A stretch of 64,000 bases of DNA from Streptomyces sp. ISL-10 (lineage in GTDB: Bacteria; Actinomycetota; Actinomycetes; Streptomycetales; Streptomycetaceae), in contig NZ_JAGGOJ010000018.1 in assembly GCF_018614575.1 (NCBI RefSeq), forward strand, positions 1-64,000, written 5' to 3'. Each line of letters starts with the position of its first letter. The stretch's first letter is position 1. Below the pieces are notes generated by a model. It did not search any database, was not told the origin of the DNA, and worked only from the letters and a program-made list of their open reading frames with translations. This document shows, piece by piece, positions 7,916-15,687 of this stretch. A program made the translations under genes and the position numbers.

Positions 7916-8824
7916 TCAGGCCGGCGGCCCGGGAGGGAAGGGGATTTCCGCAAGCACGGGAATCAGCTGCTCCTCCTCGTAGTCGAGGTGTGCTGACAGT
8001 TCCTTGGTCATCCGCTCCAGTTCTGACCGGAACGTCTTGGGTTCCGCCTGTGCAATGTCGTTGAGCAGCGTGGCAAGGTCCTGCTGGAGCTTCGCGACGA
8101 TCTGGTGCTCGGAACGCAGCCTCTCGAACGCGTCCTTCAGGTGCGGGTGCGCAGCCTCCATCGCGGGGAACATGTGTGCGTCCTCGCTCACGTGGTGGAA
8201 CTCCAGCGTTTGGCAGAAAGCCAGGCAGTGCTGCCGGATCTGCAGCCCGAGCCCGGGTGCCGCCTGCACAGCAGTGCTCCCCTGGGAAGCCCGTGCCGCG
8301 AAGTAGGCGTCCACCTCGGCGCTGACATGTCGTAGCTGACCACGAAGCCAGACATGCACCTCCACCAGCTTGTCGGCGAGATTCCTGACCTCTCCAGGCC
8401 CCTCGCCCGGCGCCGGGTCACTGCGCTCCAGCACCACTACGGGCAAGAGCCGGTCAGTGTTCTCCTGGTACTCGCCGTAGCCGGGTTCACTCTGCACGAC
8501 GTGTGCGAACAACTGGTCGCGATCATTCCCCTCAGCGGGCACCGCGACGGCCTCGTACTCCTCTGTTCCGGTCTCCACCTGCACCAGAGGATGGGCCAGG
8601 AGGTTGTGGTACCAGTCCGGGTGGCGGGGCCCACCGAGATTGGATCCGACGACGAGCAGCCCACGCTCATGTCGGATGTAGCCCAGTGGGGTGGTTCGCT
8701 CCTCACCGGACTTGGCGCCGGTTGTGGTGAGCAGCAGCAGGTCGCTGCCCTCGAAAGGGCCCCCGACCTTTCCTTCGTTGGCTCGAAACTCCTCGATGAC
8801 CCATTGATTGAAGGATGTGGACAT
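7916..8824 (-). CDS. Deazaflavin-dependent nitroreductase (DDN-like) fused to a hemerythrin HHE domain
   Basis: 302 residues in two domains. Residues about 1-130 are a split-barrel F420-dependent nitroreductase/quinone reductase (PF04075): 'LLLTTTGAKSGEERTTPLGY' and 'NLGGPRHPDWYHNLLAHPLVQVE'. Residues about 155-300 are an all-helical hemerythrin-like domain with metal-ligand His/Glu positions 'HVSAEVDAYF', 'QHCLAFCQTLEFHHVSEDAHMFPAME', 'LRSEHQIVAKL' and 'HLDYEEEQLIPVL'. I start it at ATG 8824, with AAGGAG 12 nt upstream; ATG 8860 is the alternative. It could couple F420H2-driven reduction of a quinone or phenazine to oxygen or iron sensing at the di-iron site; that is inference. It converges on the hydroxylase gene. 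Confidence 0.88.
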   Translation of the reverse strand: MSTSFNQWVIEEFRANEGKVGGPFEGSDLLLLTTTGAKSGEERTTPLGYIRHERGLLVVGSNLGGPRHPDWYHNLLAHPLVQVETGTEEYEAVAVPAEGNDRDQLFAHVVQSEPGYGEYQENTDRLLPVVVLERSDPAPGEGPGEVRNLADKLVEVHVWLRGQLRHVSAEVDAYFAARASQGSTAVQAAPGLGLQIRQHCLAFCQTLEFHHVSEDAHMFPAMEAAHPHLKDAFERLRSEHQIVAKLQQDLATLLNDIAQAEPKTFRSELERMTKELSAHLDYEEEQLIPVLAEIPFPPGPPA

Positions 8825-9251
8825 GCGTAGGTGGATCTCCTTGGAACGTGGGACGCGCATGGCGCCTTCGTGATGACGTGGAGGGGCGACGATGTGTCAA
8901 CCTGCTCGAAGCGCGCACACAGTCTTCAGCCTCAGGCCGGCTGGAAGGGCACCGCGTCGCCGCCCGGGCTATGAGCGCAGCACATCGGGCACGACAAGGA
9001 CGCAGGGCACGCGAAGACGCAGAGGTGACGCAAAGGCGGCAGATCAGGCTTCGCCTGTGATGAGTGAACGCATAGGGATCACTCCCTGGTGACAGGTGGT
9101 CGCCCGATCGCCGGCCGGCCCACATCTCTTTGGCCGACGCCACGCGCCACGCTCCAATTGAAACCAATACCGCGCGGCGCTGTCAACGCGCCCAAAGCGG
9201 CAGTGAGTAAGACTTGAGTCATCCTCAGGCGCAACGGATCAACCTGCCGTC
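8825..9251. other. Intergenic region, divergent promoters, no gene seen
   Basis: 427 bp between divergent genes. I see no convincing open frame, no long inverted repeat and no clear -10/-35 pair. Short GACGCA-type repeats near 8998-9035 are probably chance. It must hold promoters for the reductase-hemerythrin gene (left) and the beta-propeller gene (right). Confidence 0.4.
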
Positions 9252-10280
9252 GTGATCACTGAGACCAGACGAACGCACCCGTCCGGAAGCATCCCGCCGA
9301 TACCCCGAGGCGGCACGGGCAGCACGGGCTTGTCCAGGCGACGGCTCCTCGGCCTGGCGGCGACGCTGAGCGCCGCCGGCATGTTGGGCACCGCTGTGCC
9401 GGCCGCAGCCCGCCCGGCACATACGCCATGGCCCACGCTGCTGCACCTACCCGATGGCTTCCATCCAGCAGGGATCGGTATCGGCCCCGCACCGTATGCG
9501 TACTTCGGCTCGCTCCTCGGCGGCGCGATCCACCGCGTCCGGTTGTCCACAGGCGAGGGCACAACGATTCACCCCGGGGCCGGCGAGGGCCACTACGCCG
9601 TGGGCATCGGCGTCGATGACCGGCAGCGTCTGTTCATCGCGGGCGGCTGGGGACGCACCATCACTGTGATGGACGGCACGAACGGCCGCGTCCTGCGGAC
9701 CTATGAGGTGGGCTCGGCCAACACCTTCGTCGACCACGTCGCGCTGACGCCCGGCATGGCCTGGTTCACCGATTCTTTCGTCGGCCGGCTCTACGGCCTG
9801 CCCATCGGCCGGTACGGCGAACTTCCTGCCGCCGACGCGGTGGTGACGCTCCCGCTCTCTGGGGACTGGGTCCAGGGATCCCCGAACCACCTGACCGCCA
9901 CCGGCATTGCGGCCACTCCGGACAGACGCGCGCTGCTCGTGGTCAACACCCTTGCCGACCGGGGCGGACTGTTTCGTGTGGACCCGGACACAGGGCAGAG
10001 CCGCCGTGTCGACCTCGGGGGACTGGAACTGCCCACGACCAACGGCATCTTGGTGCACGGCCGTACCCTCTACGCCCCGCGCATGTCCGACGTCGCCGTT
10101 GTCCGGCTCGACCGAGCGGGCCACCGTGGCCGCCTGGTCGAGACGATCACCGATTCCCGGTTCGACACCCCGTGCGCGGCGGCGGTGTACCGCGGCCGTC
10201 TCTACCTTCCCAACGCCCGCTTCCCCTTGCCGCCGACTCCTGACACCCCCTACACCGCGGTGGCGGTGCCGCTCCGGTAG
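9252..10280 (+). CDS. Tat-exported SMP-30/gluconolactonase-like beta-propeller protein
   Basis: 342 residues. A twin-arginine signal is clear: 'LSRRRLLGLAATLSAAGML' at about residues 27-45, with likely cleavage after 'AAA' near residue 53, so the protein is exported folded. The mature part has repeated beta-propeller blades with the turns 'VDDRQRLFIAGGWGRTITVMD', 'MAWFTDSFVGRLYGLP', 'VVNTLADRGGLFRVDPDTG' and a C-terminal 'PCAAAVYRGRLYLPNARF', in the style of SMP-30/NHL lactonase-like proteins. The start is GTG 9252 with no strong ribosome site. An extracytoplasmic enzyme or binding protein next to tailoring genes could act on the exported product. Followed by two terminators. Confidence 0.7.
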   Translation: MITETRRTHPSGSIPPIPRGGTGSTGLSRRRLLGLAATLSAAGMLGTAVPAAARPAHTPWPTLLHLPDGFHPAGIGIGPAPYAYFGSLLGGAIHRVRLSTGEGTTIHPGAGEGHYAVGIGVDDRQRLFIAGGWGRTITVMDGTNGRVLRTYEVGSANTFVDHVALTPGMAWFTDSFVGRLYGLPIGRYGELPAADAVVTLPLSGDWVQGSPNHLTATGIAATPDRRALLVVNTLADRGGLFRVDPDTGQSRRVDLGGLELPTTNGILVHGRTLYAPRMSDVAVVRLDRAGHRGRLVETITDSRFDTPCAAAVYRGRLYLPNARFPLPPTPDTPYTAVAVPLR

Positions 10281-10289
10281 CACCTGGTA

Positions 10290-10332
10290 GGTGCAGGTCC
10301 TTCTCAGGGAGGCGCTGAGCAGGACCTGCACC
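10290..10332. terminator. Terminator after the beta-propeller gene
   Basis: GGTGCAGGTCCT (10290-10301) pairs exactly with AGGACCTGCACC (10321-10332). The 19-nt loop itself contains a CTCAG/CTGAG pair that extends the stem. It begins 9 bp after the stop codon. Confidence 0.7.
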
Positions 10333-10424
10333 CGTCGACAAACGGTCCGGGTGACAGTGGGGCGTGTCTGCGACGTCTTGCCGGCGACGCCGACAACGTT
10401 CCTGGACCAGACGGAGGGCGGCGA

Positions 10425-10465
10425 GGCGGACGGGCCGGCGCCGGGGGAAGGCCGGTCCGTCCGCC
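10425..10465. terminator. Second hairpin, terminator of the convergent SnoaL-like gene
   Basis: Arms 10425-10439 (GGCGGACGGGCCGGC) and 10451-10465 (GCCGGTCCGTCCGCC) give a 15-bp stem with one G-U pair. It lies 41 bp beyond the stop of the leftward gene at 10507. Confidence 0.6.
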
Positions 10466-10506
10466 GATTGTGGGGCGTGAGTTTCGCACGCCGTTGAGGC
10501 CCGGGA

Positions 10507-10860
10507 CTATCGTCCGAGCGCCGCCAGGATCGATCCCGGGTCGAATACCGCCCGTTGATGTGTGATCTTGCCGCCCTTCACGCGGTCCACGCAGCGACCA
10601 GGACCGGTGCCGACTTGGGTGTGGTGCTCGAAACAGGTCACTACGTCCGCACCGTCGCTGAAGACTTTCTGGACCGCTATGTCGGTCTTGATCTCCGACA
10701 CCGCCTCGATCTTCGCCCGATACCCGTCCGCGGTGTGCGCGGCTCCGAACCGCCCTGTGAAGTCCACGTTCTCAGCGAGCACTGAACTCAGTGTGGCGGA
10801 GTCCTTGGCCTTCCAGGCGGCGTAGTACGTAGACATCACATCCAGAGGGATGGCAGTCAC
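10507..10860 (-). CDS. SnoaL-like/NTF2-fold protein (second copy)
   Basis: 117 residues, GTG start at 10860 with AAAGGGA 9 nt upstream. The sequence 'MSTYYAAWKAKDSATLSSVLAENVDFTGRFGAAHTADGYRAKIEAVSEIKTDIAVQKVFSDGADVVTCFEH' has the NTF2-like layout: helix with Trp, the 'DFTGRFG' strand, then a curved sheet. The frame stays open far upstream through the neighbouring transporter, but the GTG with its ribosome site fits the domain boundary. It is the downstream gene of a leftward pair with the efflux pump (gap 107 bp). Likely a small cyclase/isomerase-like or ligand-binding accessory protein. No catalytic assignment is possible. Confidence 0.75.
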   Translation of the reverse strand: MTAIPLDVMSTYYAAWKAKDSATLSSVLAENVDFTGRFGAAHTADGYRAKIEAVSEIKTDIAVQKVFSDGADVVTCFEHHTQVGTGPGRCVDRVKGGKITHQRAVFDPGSILAALGR

Positions 10861-10967
10861 GCTCGTGTCCCTTTCTCGAGCTGTCTTCGTGGTGCTGTCC
10901 GCCGTCGTCCTCCGGCAGGACTCGTCCGTCGGGGCTTGCCCTGCGCGGTCCGTACGACGGTGGCGGG

Positions 10968-12566
10968 TCACCGGGTCAGTGCGGGCCCTGCGGCGTGCCG
11001 CGGCGCGGTCACCGGCACAGAGGTCCCGCTGCGCGGGCGGCGCAGCAGTACCGCGCTGGTCACTGCCGCGAGCAGCATGATGGCCGCGGCGATGGTGAAG
11101 CAGAGGTGGATGCCGTCGAGGAATGCACGACTGAACGCGTGCAGCATCGTGGGGGTGTCTGCTCCGAGGTCGATCGCGTGGACGGCGCCGAAGCCTGCAC
11201 TCTCGACTGCATCGGTCACCTGGTGCTGTGCCGCCGGGCCGAGTTGGGCATCGGAGAGGCGGTCGGGCAGGACGTTGCCGACCTTGGTGGTGAGGAGCGC
11301 ACCCATCAGGGCCGGGCCGAGTGCCGCGCCCACCTGGCGGAAGGCGTTGCTGCCCGCTGCCGCCATGCCCGCGAGGTGGTGCGGGACGGAGTTGATCGCC
11401 GTGGCAGTCATCGGGGCGAAGACTGCGCCGAAACCTACTCCAAGGACGATCAAGCGCCATGCCAGCGCCCCGAACGAGGTTTCCGCGTCGATGGAAGTGA
11501 GCGACAGCAGCGAGCCAGTGGCCAACAGCAGGCCCACGGTGATGAGCACGCGGGCCGATACGCGGTGCATGATTCGGCCGAAGACCGGTCCGGCGAGCAT
11601 CGTGGTGAGGGTGAACATCAGCATCCGATAGCCCGCGTCCAGTGTGCCGAGCTGCTGGACTTGTCCGAGGTACAAGCTGAGGACGAAGATGAAGCCGATC
11701 AGCCCGAGAAAGCTGATCAACGCGACCAGCGCTGTGGCGCTGAACGCGGCGCTGCGGAACAACTTCAGGTCCAACATCGGGCTGCTGCTGCGCATTTCGG
11801 TGACGACGAAGGCCAGGAGCGCTGCGGCGGACAGGGCGAGTGCCGCGATCACGTGGGTATCGCCGAAGGACCCGCTGCCGCCCTCGATCACCGCGTACAC
11901 CAGCGAAGTGATGACGACGGCGGCCGTGATCTGGCCGGACCAGTCGAGTCGGCGGATCCCGGGGGCACGGGAGTCGGCCACGTATCGGGCAGCCGCGGCC
12001 ATGGCGAGCAGCGAGGCCGGGATGGGCGTCACGAAGATCCAGCGCCAGGAAGCGTTCTCCAGGATCACGCCGGCGATCACGGGGCCGACGGCCAGCGCGC
12101 CCACGAGAGATGCGGTCCACATGCTGACGTACTTGACGCGCTCGCGCGGGTCTGGCACCGCGTGGCTGATGAGGCCGAGCGTTGCGGGCAGCAGAGCAGC
12201 AGCGCCGACCCCGGTGAACGCCTGCCCGAACCAGAGGACTTCCACGCTGTTGGCGCTCAGGGCGATGGCCGCCCCTATGGCACAGAAGGCGAGTCCGGCC
12301 TGGAGGACCTTGCGCCGGCCGTACACGTCGCCGACGACTCCGGCAGTGAGGATGAGGGCAGCCATCGGCAGGACGAAGGCATCGGTGACCCAGGACAGGT
12401 CGGCGGTCGACGCGTCGAGGCTGCGCTGGATGATCGGCAGGCTCACCGAGACGGTGGTGACCGGCAGATAGGCGACGAACACACCCACGCAGGCCATGAC
12501 GACGGTGGCTGCGCGATGGTCGCGTCGCCGACCTCCCGTCGTCGGGGTGATGGCCGTGGCATTCAC
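10968..12566 (-). CDS. DHA2-type MFS efflux transporter (14 TM)
   Basis: 532 residues with about 14 hydrophobic segments, as in the EmrB/QacA drug:H+ antiporters. Motif A-like loop 'DVYGRRKVLQAG' follows TM2, and motif C-like residues 'VGALAVGPVIAGVI' lie in TM5. GTG start at 12566 with AAGGAG 6 nt upstream. Placed within the cluster next to a SnoaL-like gene, it is the obvious candidate for product export and self-resistance. It is transcribed leftward; the frameshifted NTF2 gene lies 180 bp upstream on the same strand. Confidence 0.92.
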   Translation of the reverse strand: MNATAITPTTGGRRRDHRAATVVMACVGVFVAYLPVTTVSVSLPIIQRSLDASTADLSWVTDAFVLPMAALILTAGVVGDVYGRRKVLQAGLAFCAIGAAIALSANSVEVLWFGQAFTGVGAAALLPATLGLISHAVPDPRERVKYVSMWTASLVGALAVGPVIAGVILENASWRWIFVTPIPASLLAMAAAARYVADSRAPGIRRLDWSGQITAAVVITSLVYAVIEGGSGSFGDTHVIAALALSAAALLAFVVTEMRSSSPMLDLKLFRSAAFSATALVALISFLGLIGFIFVLSLYLGQVQQLGTLDAGYRMLMFTLTTMLAGPVFGRIMHRVSARVLITVGLLLATGSLLSLTSIDAETSFGALAWRLIVLGVGFGAVFAPMTATAINSVPHHLAGMAAAGSNAFRQVGAALGPALMGALLTTKVGNVLPDRLSDAQLGPAAQHQVTDAVESAGFGAVHAIDLGADTPTMLHAFSRAFLDGIHLCFTIAAAIMLLAAVTSAVLLRRPRSGTSVPVTAPRHAAGPALTR

Positions 12567-12746
12567 TGATGACTCCTTGGCATTCCTGTAACTATTTTGG
12601 CATTCCTGAACAAACGCATACGGACGCCCTTCGGCAGAGATCTGCTTCCTGCCGAGGAAGCGGGTGTACGCGAGCTGCGGCTGAAGAGACGGTTACTCAG
12701 AAACCCACCGTGAAGGTGAGGAGGCGCCGATCCGGATTCGCCGCGT

Positions 12747-13107
12747 TCAGAACTGTGCGCTGACCTCGGTGAAGTACCGGCGGACGGTTCTCGCTCCGAC
12801 CACGGTGAAGTGCAGGGGTCATGGGATTGGCGCTCATGGCCTTGTGAGCGAACCCGGTGACGACCGCATCCTGGCTCAGAACCACGAAGTCCCGGTTCTT
12901 CACGAGAACTTGGTCGAGTGCCGCGAAGAATTGCGAGACTTCCGACCGACTGCACGTGGGGCACATTGCATCGATACTTGCGGCTCCCGGGGCGAAGAGG
13001 TCGACCCGCTCGGCGAAGAGATCGTGCAGACCTGCGTGATCCCCGTCACGCTGACGAGCGAAAGGCACCTCTTCACGGCACGGGTGGTCGAGGAAGCGAA
13101 CGCGCAT
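12747..13107 (-). pseudogene. Frameshifted NTF2/SnoaL-like gene
   Basis: From ATG 13107 the frame reads 'FARQRDGDHAGLHDLFAERVDLFAPGAAS...SEVSQFFAAL...VVTGFAHKAMSANPMTP', a good NTF2-like protein, then turns into an Arg-rich nonsense tail. In the neighbouring frame the expected last strand 'LHFTVVGARTVRRYFTEVSAQF' followed by TGA (12747-12749) is intact. The break falls at the G4 run 12815-12818. One extra base there would restore 'PMTPLHFTVV'. Either a real single-base deletion or a sequencing error in a homopolymer. The gene is divergent from the LysR regulator and would be its natural target. The start has no clear ribosome site, so the N-terminus may also be damaged. Confidence 0.6.
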
Positions 13108-13233
13108 GTATGACTGGTGCGTTGGATCATCGGGACGGTCCTCTCGGCGTACAGCCGCCCGCTCGGCTTCCGGGCGCCTGTTCACTCTGAGCCGTCCTCA
13201 TACAGAAGTCCAACATCTATGTTTTCTGCGAAC

Positions 13234-13249
13234 TATAATCAGCGATTAT
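13234..13249 (+). promoter_or_regulatory. LysR-gene promoter and operator-like palindrome, probably leaderless
   Basis: A perfect TATAAT (13234-13239) lies 8 bp before the ATG at 13248, a spacing that puts the transcription start at or next to the A of the ATG. Overlapping it, ATAATC (13235-13240) and GATTAT (13244-13249) form a perfect palindrome with a 3-nt centre that also fits the LysR T-N11-A pattern (T13236, A13248). No good -35 is visible. The arrangement predicts a leaderless mRNA under tight autoregulation. Confidence 0.6.
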
Positions 13250-14138
13250 GGAACTGAGGCAGTTGGAATACTTCGTCACCGTCGCCGAGCTGGCGAGCTT
13301 CACGAAGGCGGCCGACGCCTTGCATGTCTCTCAACCCGGCGTGAGTGCCCAAGTACGCAAACTGGAACGGGAGCTGGGCGAGGACCTGCTCGATCGCTCC
13401 ACCCGCACAGTGCAGCTGACTTCGGTCGGCGTCACGGTCCTGCCCTATGCACAGGCCGCGCTCAGGGCGGTCGCCTCGATCCACGCGACGATCGCCGAAC
13501 TCAACGGCCTGGTGCGCGGACGGGTCACCATGGGCACCGTCACTGCCATGGGCAGGACCATCGACCTGCCGGCGCTGCTCGCTTCCTTCCACGAGGCGTA
13601 CCCAGGGGTGGAGATCGGCCTGACCGAGGACGGTTCGGAGCATCTCGTGGAGGCCCTGCGCTCGGGCCGCATCGATCTCGCGGTCATCGGCCGCACCGGT
13701 CCCCGCCCGCCCGGCATCGCCCTCTACGACATCGTCAACGAGCCGCTGGTCGCCGCCGTCGGCCGCAAGGACCCGCTGTTCGGCCGCAAGCGCATCGGCA
13801 TCGACGAGCTCTCGGACCGTGCCCTGATCTGCCTGCCCCCGGGCACGGGGCTGCGCAGCACTGTCGAGGCGGCGTGCGCGGCGGCGGGATTCCGGCCGCA
13901 CATCGCCCTCGAGGCTGCCGACCCGCATGTGCTGGCCCAACTCGCCGGACGCGGACTCGGAGTGGCCATCATCCCAACCTCCCCGGCCCGAGCACTCGGC
14001 ATGGAGGTCCATCTCATCGACATCCGGCAGCGCCCCTGCGGCCGCCTGGCCCTCGCATGGCGGACCGACGGCCCGACCAGTCCGGCCGCGGCCGCGCTCA
14101 TCGCCCATGCCCGCGCCCTGCTGCCGGAAGCGCTATGA
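13248..14138 (+). CDS. LysR-family transcriptional regulator
   Basis: 296 residues. Residues 1-60 are the LysR winged helix ('MELRQLEYFVTVAELASFTKAADALHVSQPGVSAQVRKLE'), followed by a helical linker and a periplasmic-binding-like effector domain from about residue 90 ('RGRVTMGTVTAMGRTIDLPALLASFHEAYPGVEIGLTEDGS'). No ribosome site precedes the ATG, consistent with a leaderless transcript from the TATAAT box at 13234. It is divergent from a frameshifted NTF2 gene and 158 bp upstream of phzB. It may sense a pathway intermediate and control the phzB-phzF-oxidase genes and/or the efflux unit. Confidence 0.92.
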   Translation: MELRQLEYFVTVAELASFTKAADALHVSQPGVSAQVRKLERELGEDLLDRSTRTVQLTSVGVTVLPYAQAALRAVASIHATIAELNGLVRGRVTMGTVTAMGRTIDLPALLASFHEAYPGVEIGLTEDGSEHLVEALRSGRIDLAVIGRTGPRPPGIALYDIVNEPLVAAVGRKDPLFGRKRIGIDELSDRALICLPPGTGLRSTVEAACAAAGFRPHIALEAADPHVLAQLAGRGLGVAIIPTSPARALGMEVHLIDIRQRPCGRLALAWRTDGPTSPAAAALIAHARALLPEAL

Positions 14139-14296
14139 GTCCTGGGGCGAGCTGCCCGGAACTCTGTCAGGTCCACCCGCAGTCTCGCCGCCACCTGCCA
14201 CAGTTCCCCGGCGAAGTTGCCAGTGCCTCGGGCTCCGGATGAGGGTCGCAGCAAGACAGGGCCAGATCACTGGCGAGCGCATATGGAGGACTTTCG

Positions 14297-14785
14297 ATGT
14301 CCGAGACCACCGAGCAGCAGGCCTTCCACGATGACGCGGAACTCCGTCGGCACAACCGTGCGGTCGTCGAAAAGTACATGAACGCCCGGGGACAGGACCG
14401 GCTGACGCGTCACCTGCTGTTCGCCGAGGACGGCGCCAGCGGTCTGTGGACCAACGACACCGGGGAGCCGATCGTCGTCCGCGGCCTGGACCGGCTCGGC
14501 GAGCACGCGGTGTGGTCGCTGAAGTGCTTCCCCGACTGGGTGTGGACCAATATCGAGATCTTCGAGACGCAGGACCCGAACCGGTTCTGGGTGGAGTGCG
14601 ACGGGGAAGGGAAGATCGTTTTCCCCGGATATCCGGAGGGGCACTACAAGAACCACTTCATCCATTCCTTCGAGTTCGAGAACGGAAAAATCAAGCTGGA
14701 GCGGGAGTTCATGAATCCGAACGAGCAGCTGCGTGCCCTGGGCATCCCGGTTCCTCCGGTCAAGCGCGAAGGAATTCCCACCTGA
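14297..14785 (+). CDS. phzB: PhzA/PhzB phenazine biosynthesis protein
   Basis: 162 residues, NTF2-fold dimer that in phenazine producers pairs two aminocyclohexenone molecules to build the tricyclic phenazine core. The sequence matches pseudomonad PhzB nearly end to end as I recall it: 'GLWTNDTGEPIVVRG', 'HAVWSLKCFPDWVWTN', 'FETQDPNRFWVECDG', 'FPGYPEGHYKNHF' and the C-terminal 'QLRALGIPVPPVKREGIPT'. The acid-base His (in 'EHAVW') and Glu (in 'EREFMN') are kept. ATG at 14297 has GGAGG 7 nt upstream. phzF follows after 59 bp. Only one phzA/B copy is seen, as usual outside Pseudomonas. Confidence 0.95.
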   Translation: MSETTEQQAFHDDAELRRHNRAVVEKYMNARGQDRLTRHLLFAEDGASGLWTNDTGEPIVVRGLDRLGEHAVWSLKCFPDWVWTNIEIFETQDPNRFWVECDGEGKIVFPGYPEGHYKNHFIHSFEFENGKIKLEREFMNPNEQLRALGIPVPPVKREGIPT

Positions 14786-14844
14786 CGGACGGGTGATTTC
14801 CGTCGCATTCGTTTTCACGCGCACGCTTCAGGAGGTTCCGTTCC

Positions 14845-15675
14845 GTGCATGAGTACGTGGTGGTGGATGCCTTCGCGCGTACCCCGCTCAAAGGCAACCC
14901 AGTAGCTGTGTTCTTCCTCGCAGAAGATCTCTCGGCCACGATGATGCAGCGGATCGCCAAGGAGATGAACCTCTCGGAGTGCACCTTCGTGCTGCCGCCC
15001 GAGCGTGGCGGAGACGCGCGCATCCGCATCTTCACGCCGGTCAACGAGCTGCCCTTCGCCGGGCATCCGATCCTCGGCACCGCGGTCGCCCTTGGACGTC
15101 CGCAAGAGGCGGAACGGCTGCGCCTGGAGACGGCGATGGGCATCATCCCGTTCGAGCTGACCCACGGCGATGCCACCTTTGTGAGCATGCTCCAGCCGAC
15201 TCCCGTCTGGGAACCGTACGAGCACAGCGCGGAGCTGCTCGTGGCGCTGGGCGTCGACGCCTCGATCACTCCGGTCGAGGCCTATCGCAATGGGCCCCGC
15301 CATGTGTTCGTCGGCCTGGAAAGCGTCGAGGCGCTGTCCGCGCTGACTCCGGACCACAATGCGCTGCGCGCCTTTCCGGACATGGCGGCCAACTGCTTCG
15401 CCGGTTCGGGTACGCACTGGCGGACCCGCATGTTCTCGCCGGCCTATGGCGTCGTGGAGGACGCGGCAACCGGATCGGCGGCCGGTCCGCTCGCCGTGCA
15501 CCTCGCGCGCCACGGGCTCGCCGAGTATGGGCAGGATATGGAGATCCTGCAAGGTGTTGAGATGGGCCGCCCGTCCCCCATGCACGCGAGAGCAGAGGGC
15601 GAGGGCGACCGGGTCGACGCGGTGCGCGTCGGCGGGCATGGTGCCGTGCTCGCCCGCGGCTCCATCTACGTCTAG
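14845..15675 (+). CDS. phzF: PhzF, trans-2,3-dihydro-3-hydroxyanthranilate isomerase
   Basis: 276 residues, diaminopimelate-epimerase fold. The enzyme isomerises DHHA to the aminoketone that PhzA/B condenses. It is a genuine PhzF and not a distant PhzF-like protein: 'VVVDAFARTPLKGNPVAVFF', 'EMNLSECTFVL' with catalytic Glu45, 'TPVNELPFAGHP' with His74, and 'RMFSPAYGVVEDAATGSAAG' with the conserved Asp/Ser of the anion site. GTG start at 14845, preceded by AGGAGG. It lies between phzB (59 bp upstream) and the flavin oxidase (12 bp downstream), so the three form an operon. phzC, D, E and G are not in the window. Confidence 0.95.
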   Translation: MHEYVVVDAFARTPLKGNPVAVFFLAEDLSATMMQRIAKEMNLSECTFVLPPERGGDARIRIFTPVNELPFAGHPILGTAVALGRPQEAERLRLETAMGIIPFELTHGDATFVSMLQPTPVWEPYEHSAELLVALGVDASITPVEAYRNGPRHVFVGLESVEALSALTPDHNALRAFPDMAANCFAGSGTHWRTRMFSPAYGVVEDAATGSAAGPLAVHLARHGLAEYGQDMEILQGVEMGRPSPMHARAEGEGDRVDAVRVGGHGAVLARGSIYV

Positions 15676-15687
15676 AGAGGCTGTCCT

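Noticed and set aside
10507..12120. Single 537-residue minus-strand frame covering the second SnoaL-like gene and much of the efflux pump
   Set aside because: Only the last 117 residues look like protein. A GTG with ribosome site at 10860 gives the real start; the upstream part is out-of-frame transporter sequence.
13106..14242. 378-residue plus-strand frame overlapping LysR
   Set aside because: Arg/His/Pro-rich shadow; the LysR frame has a clear HTH and effector domain.
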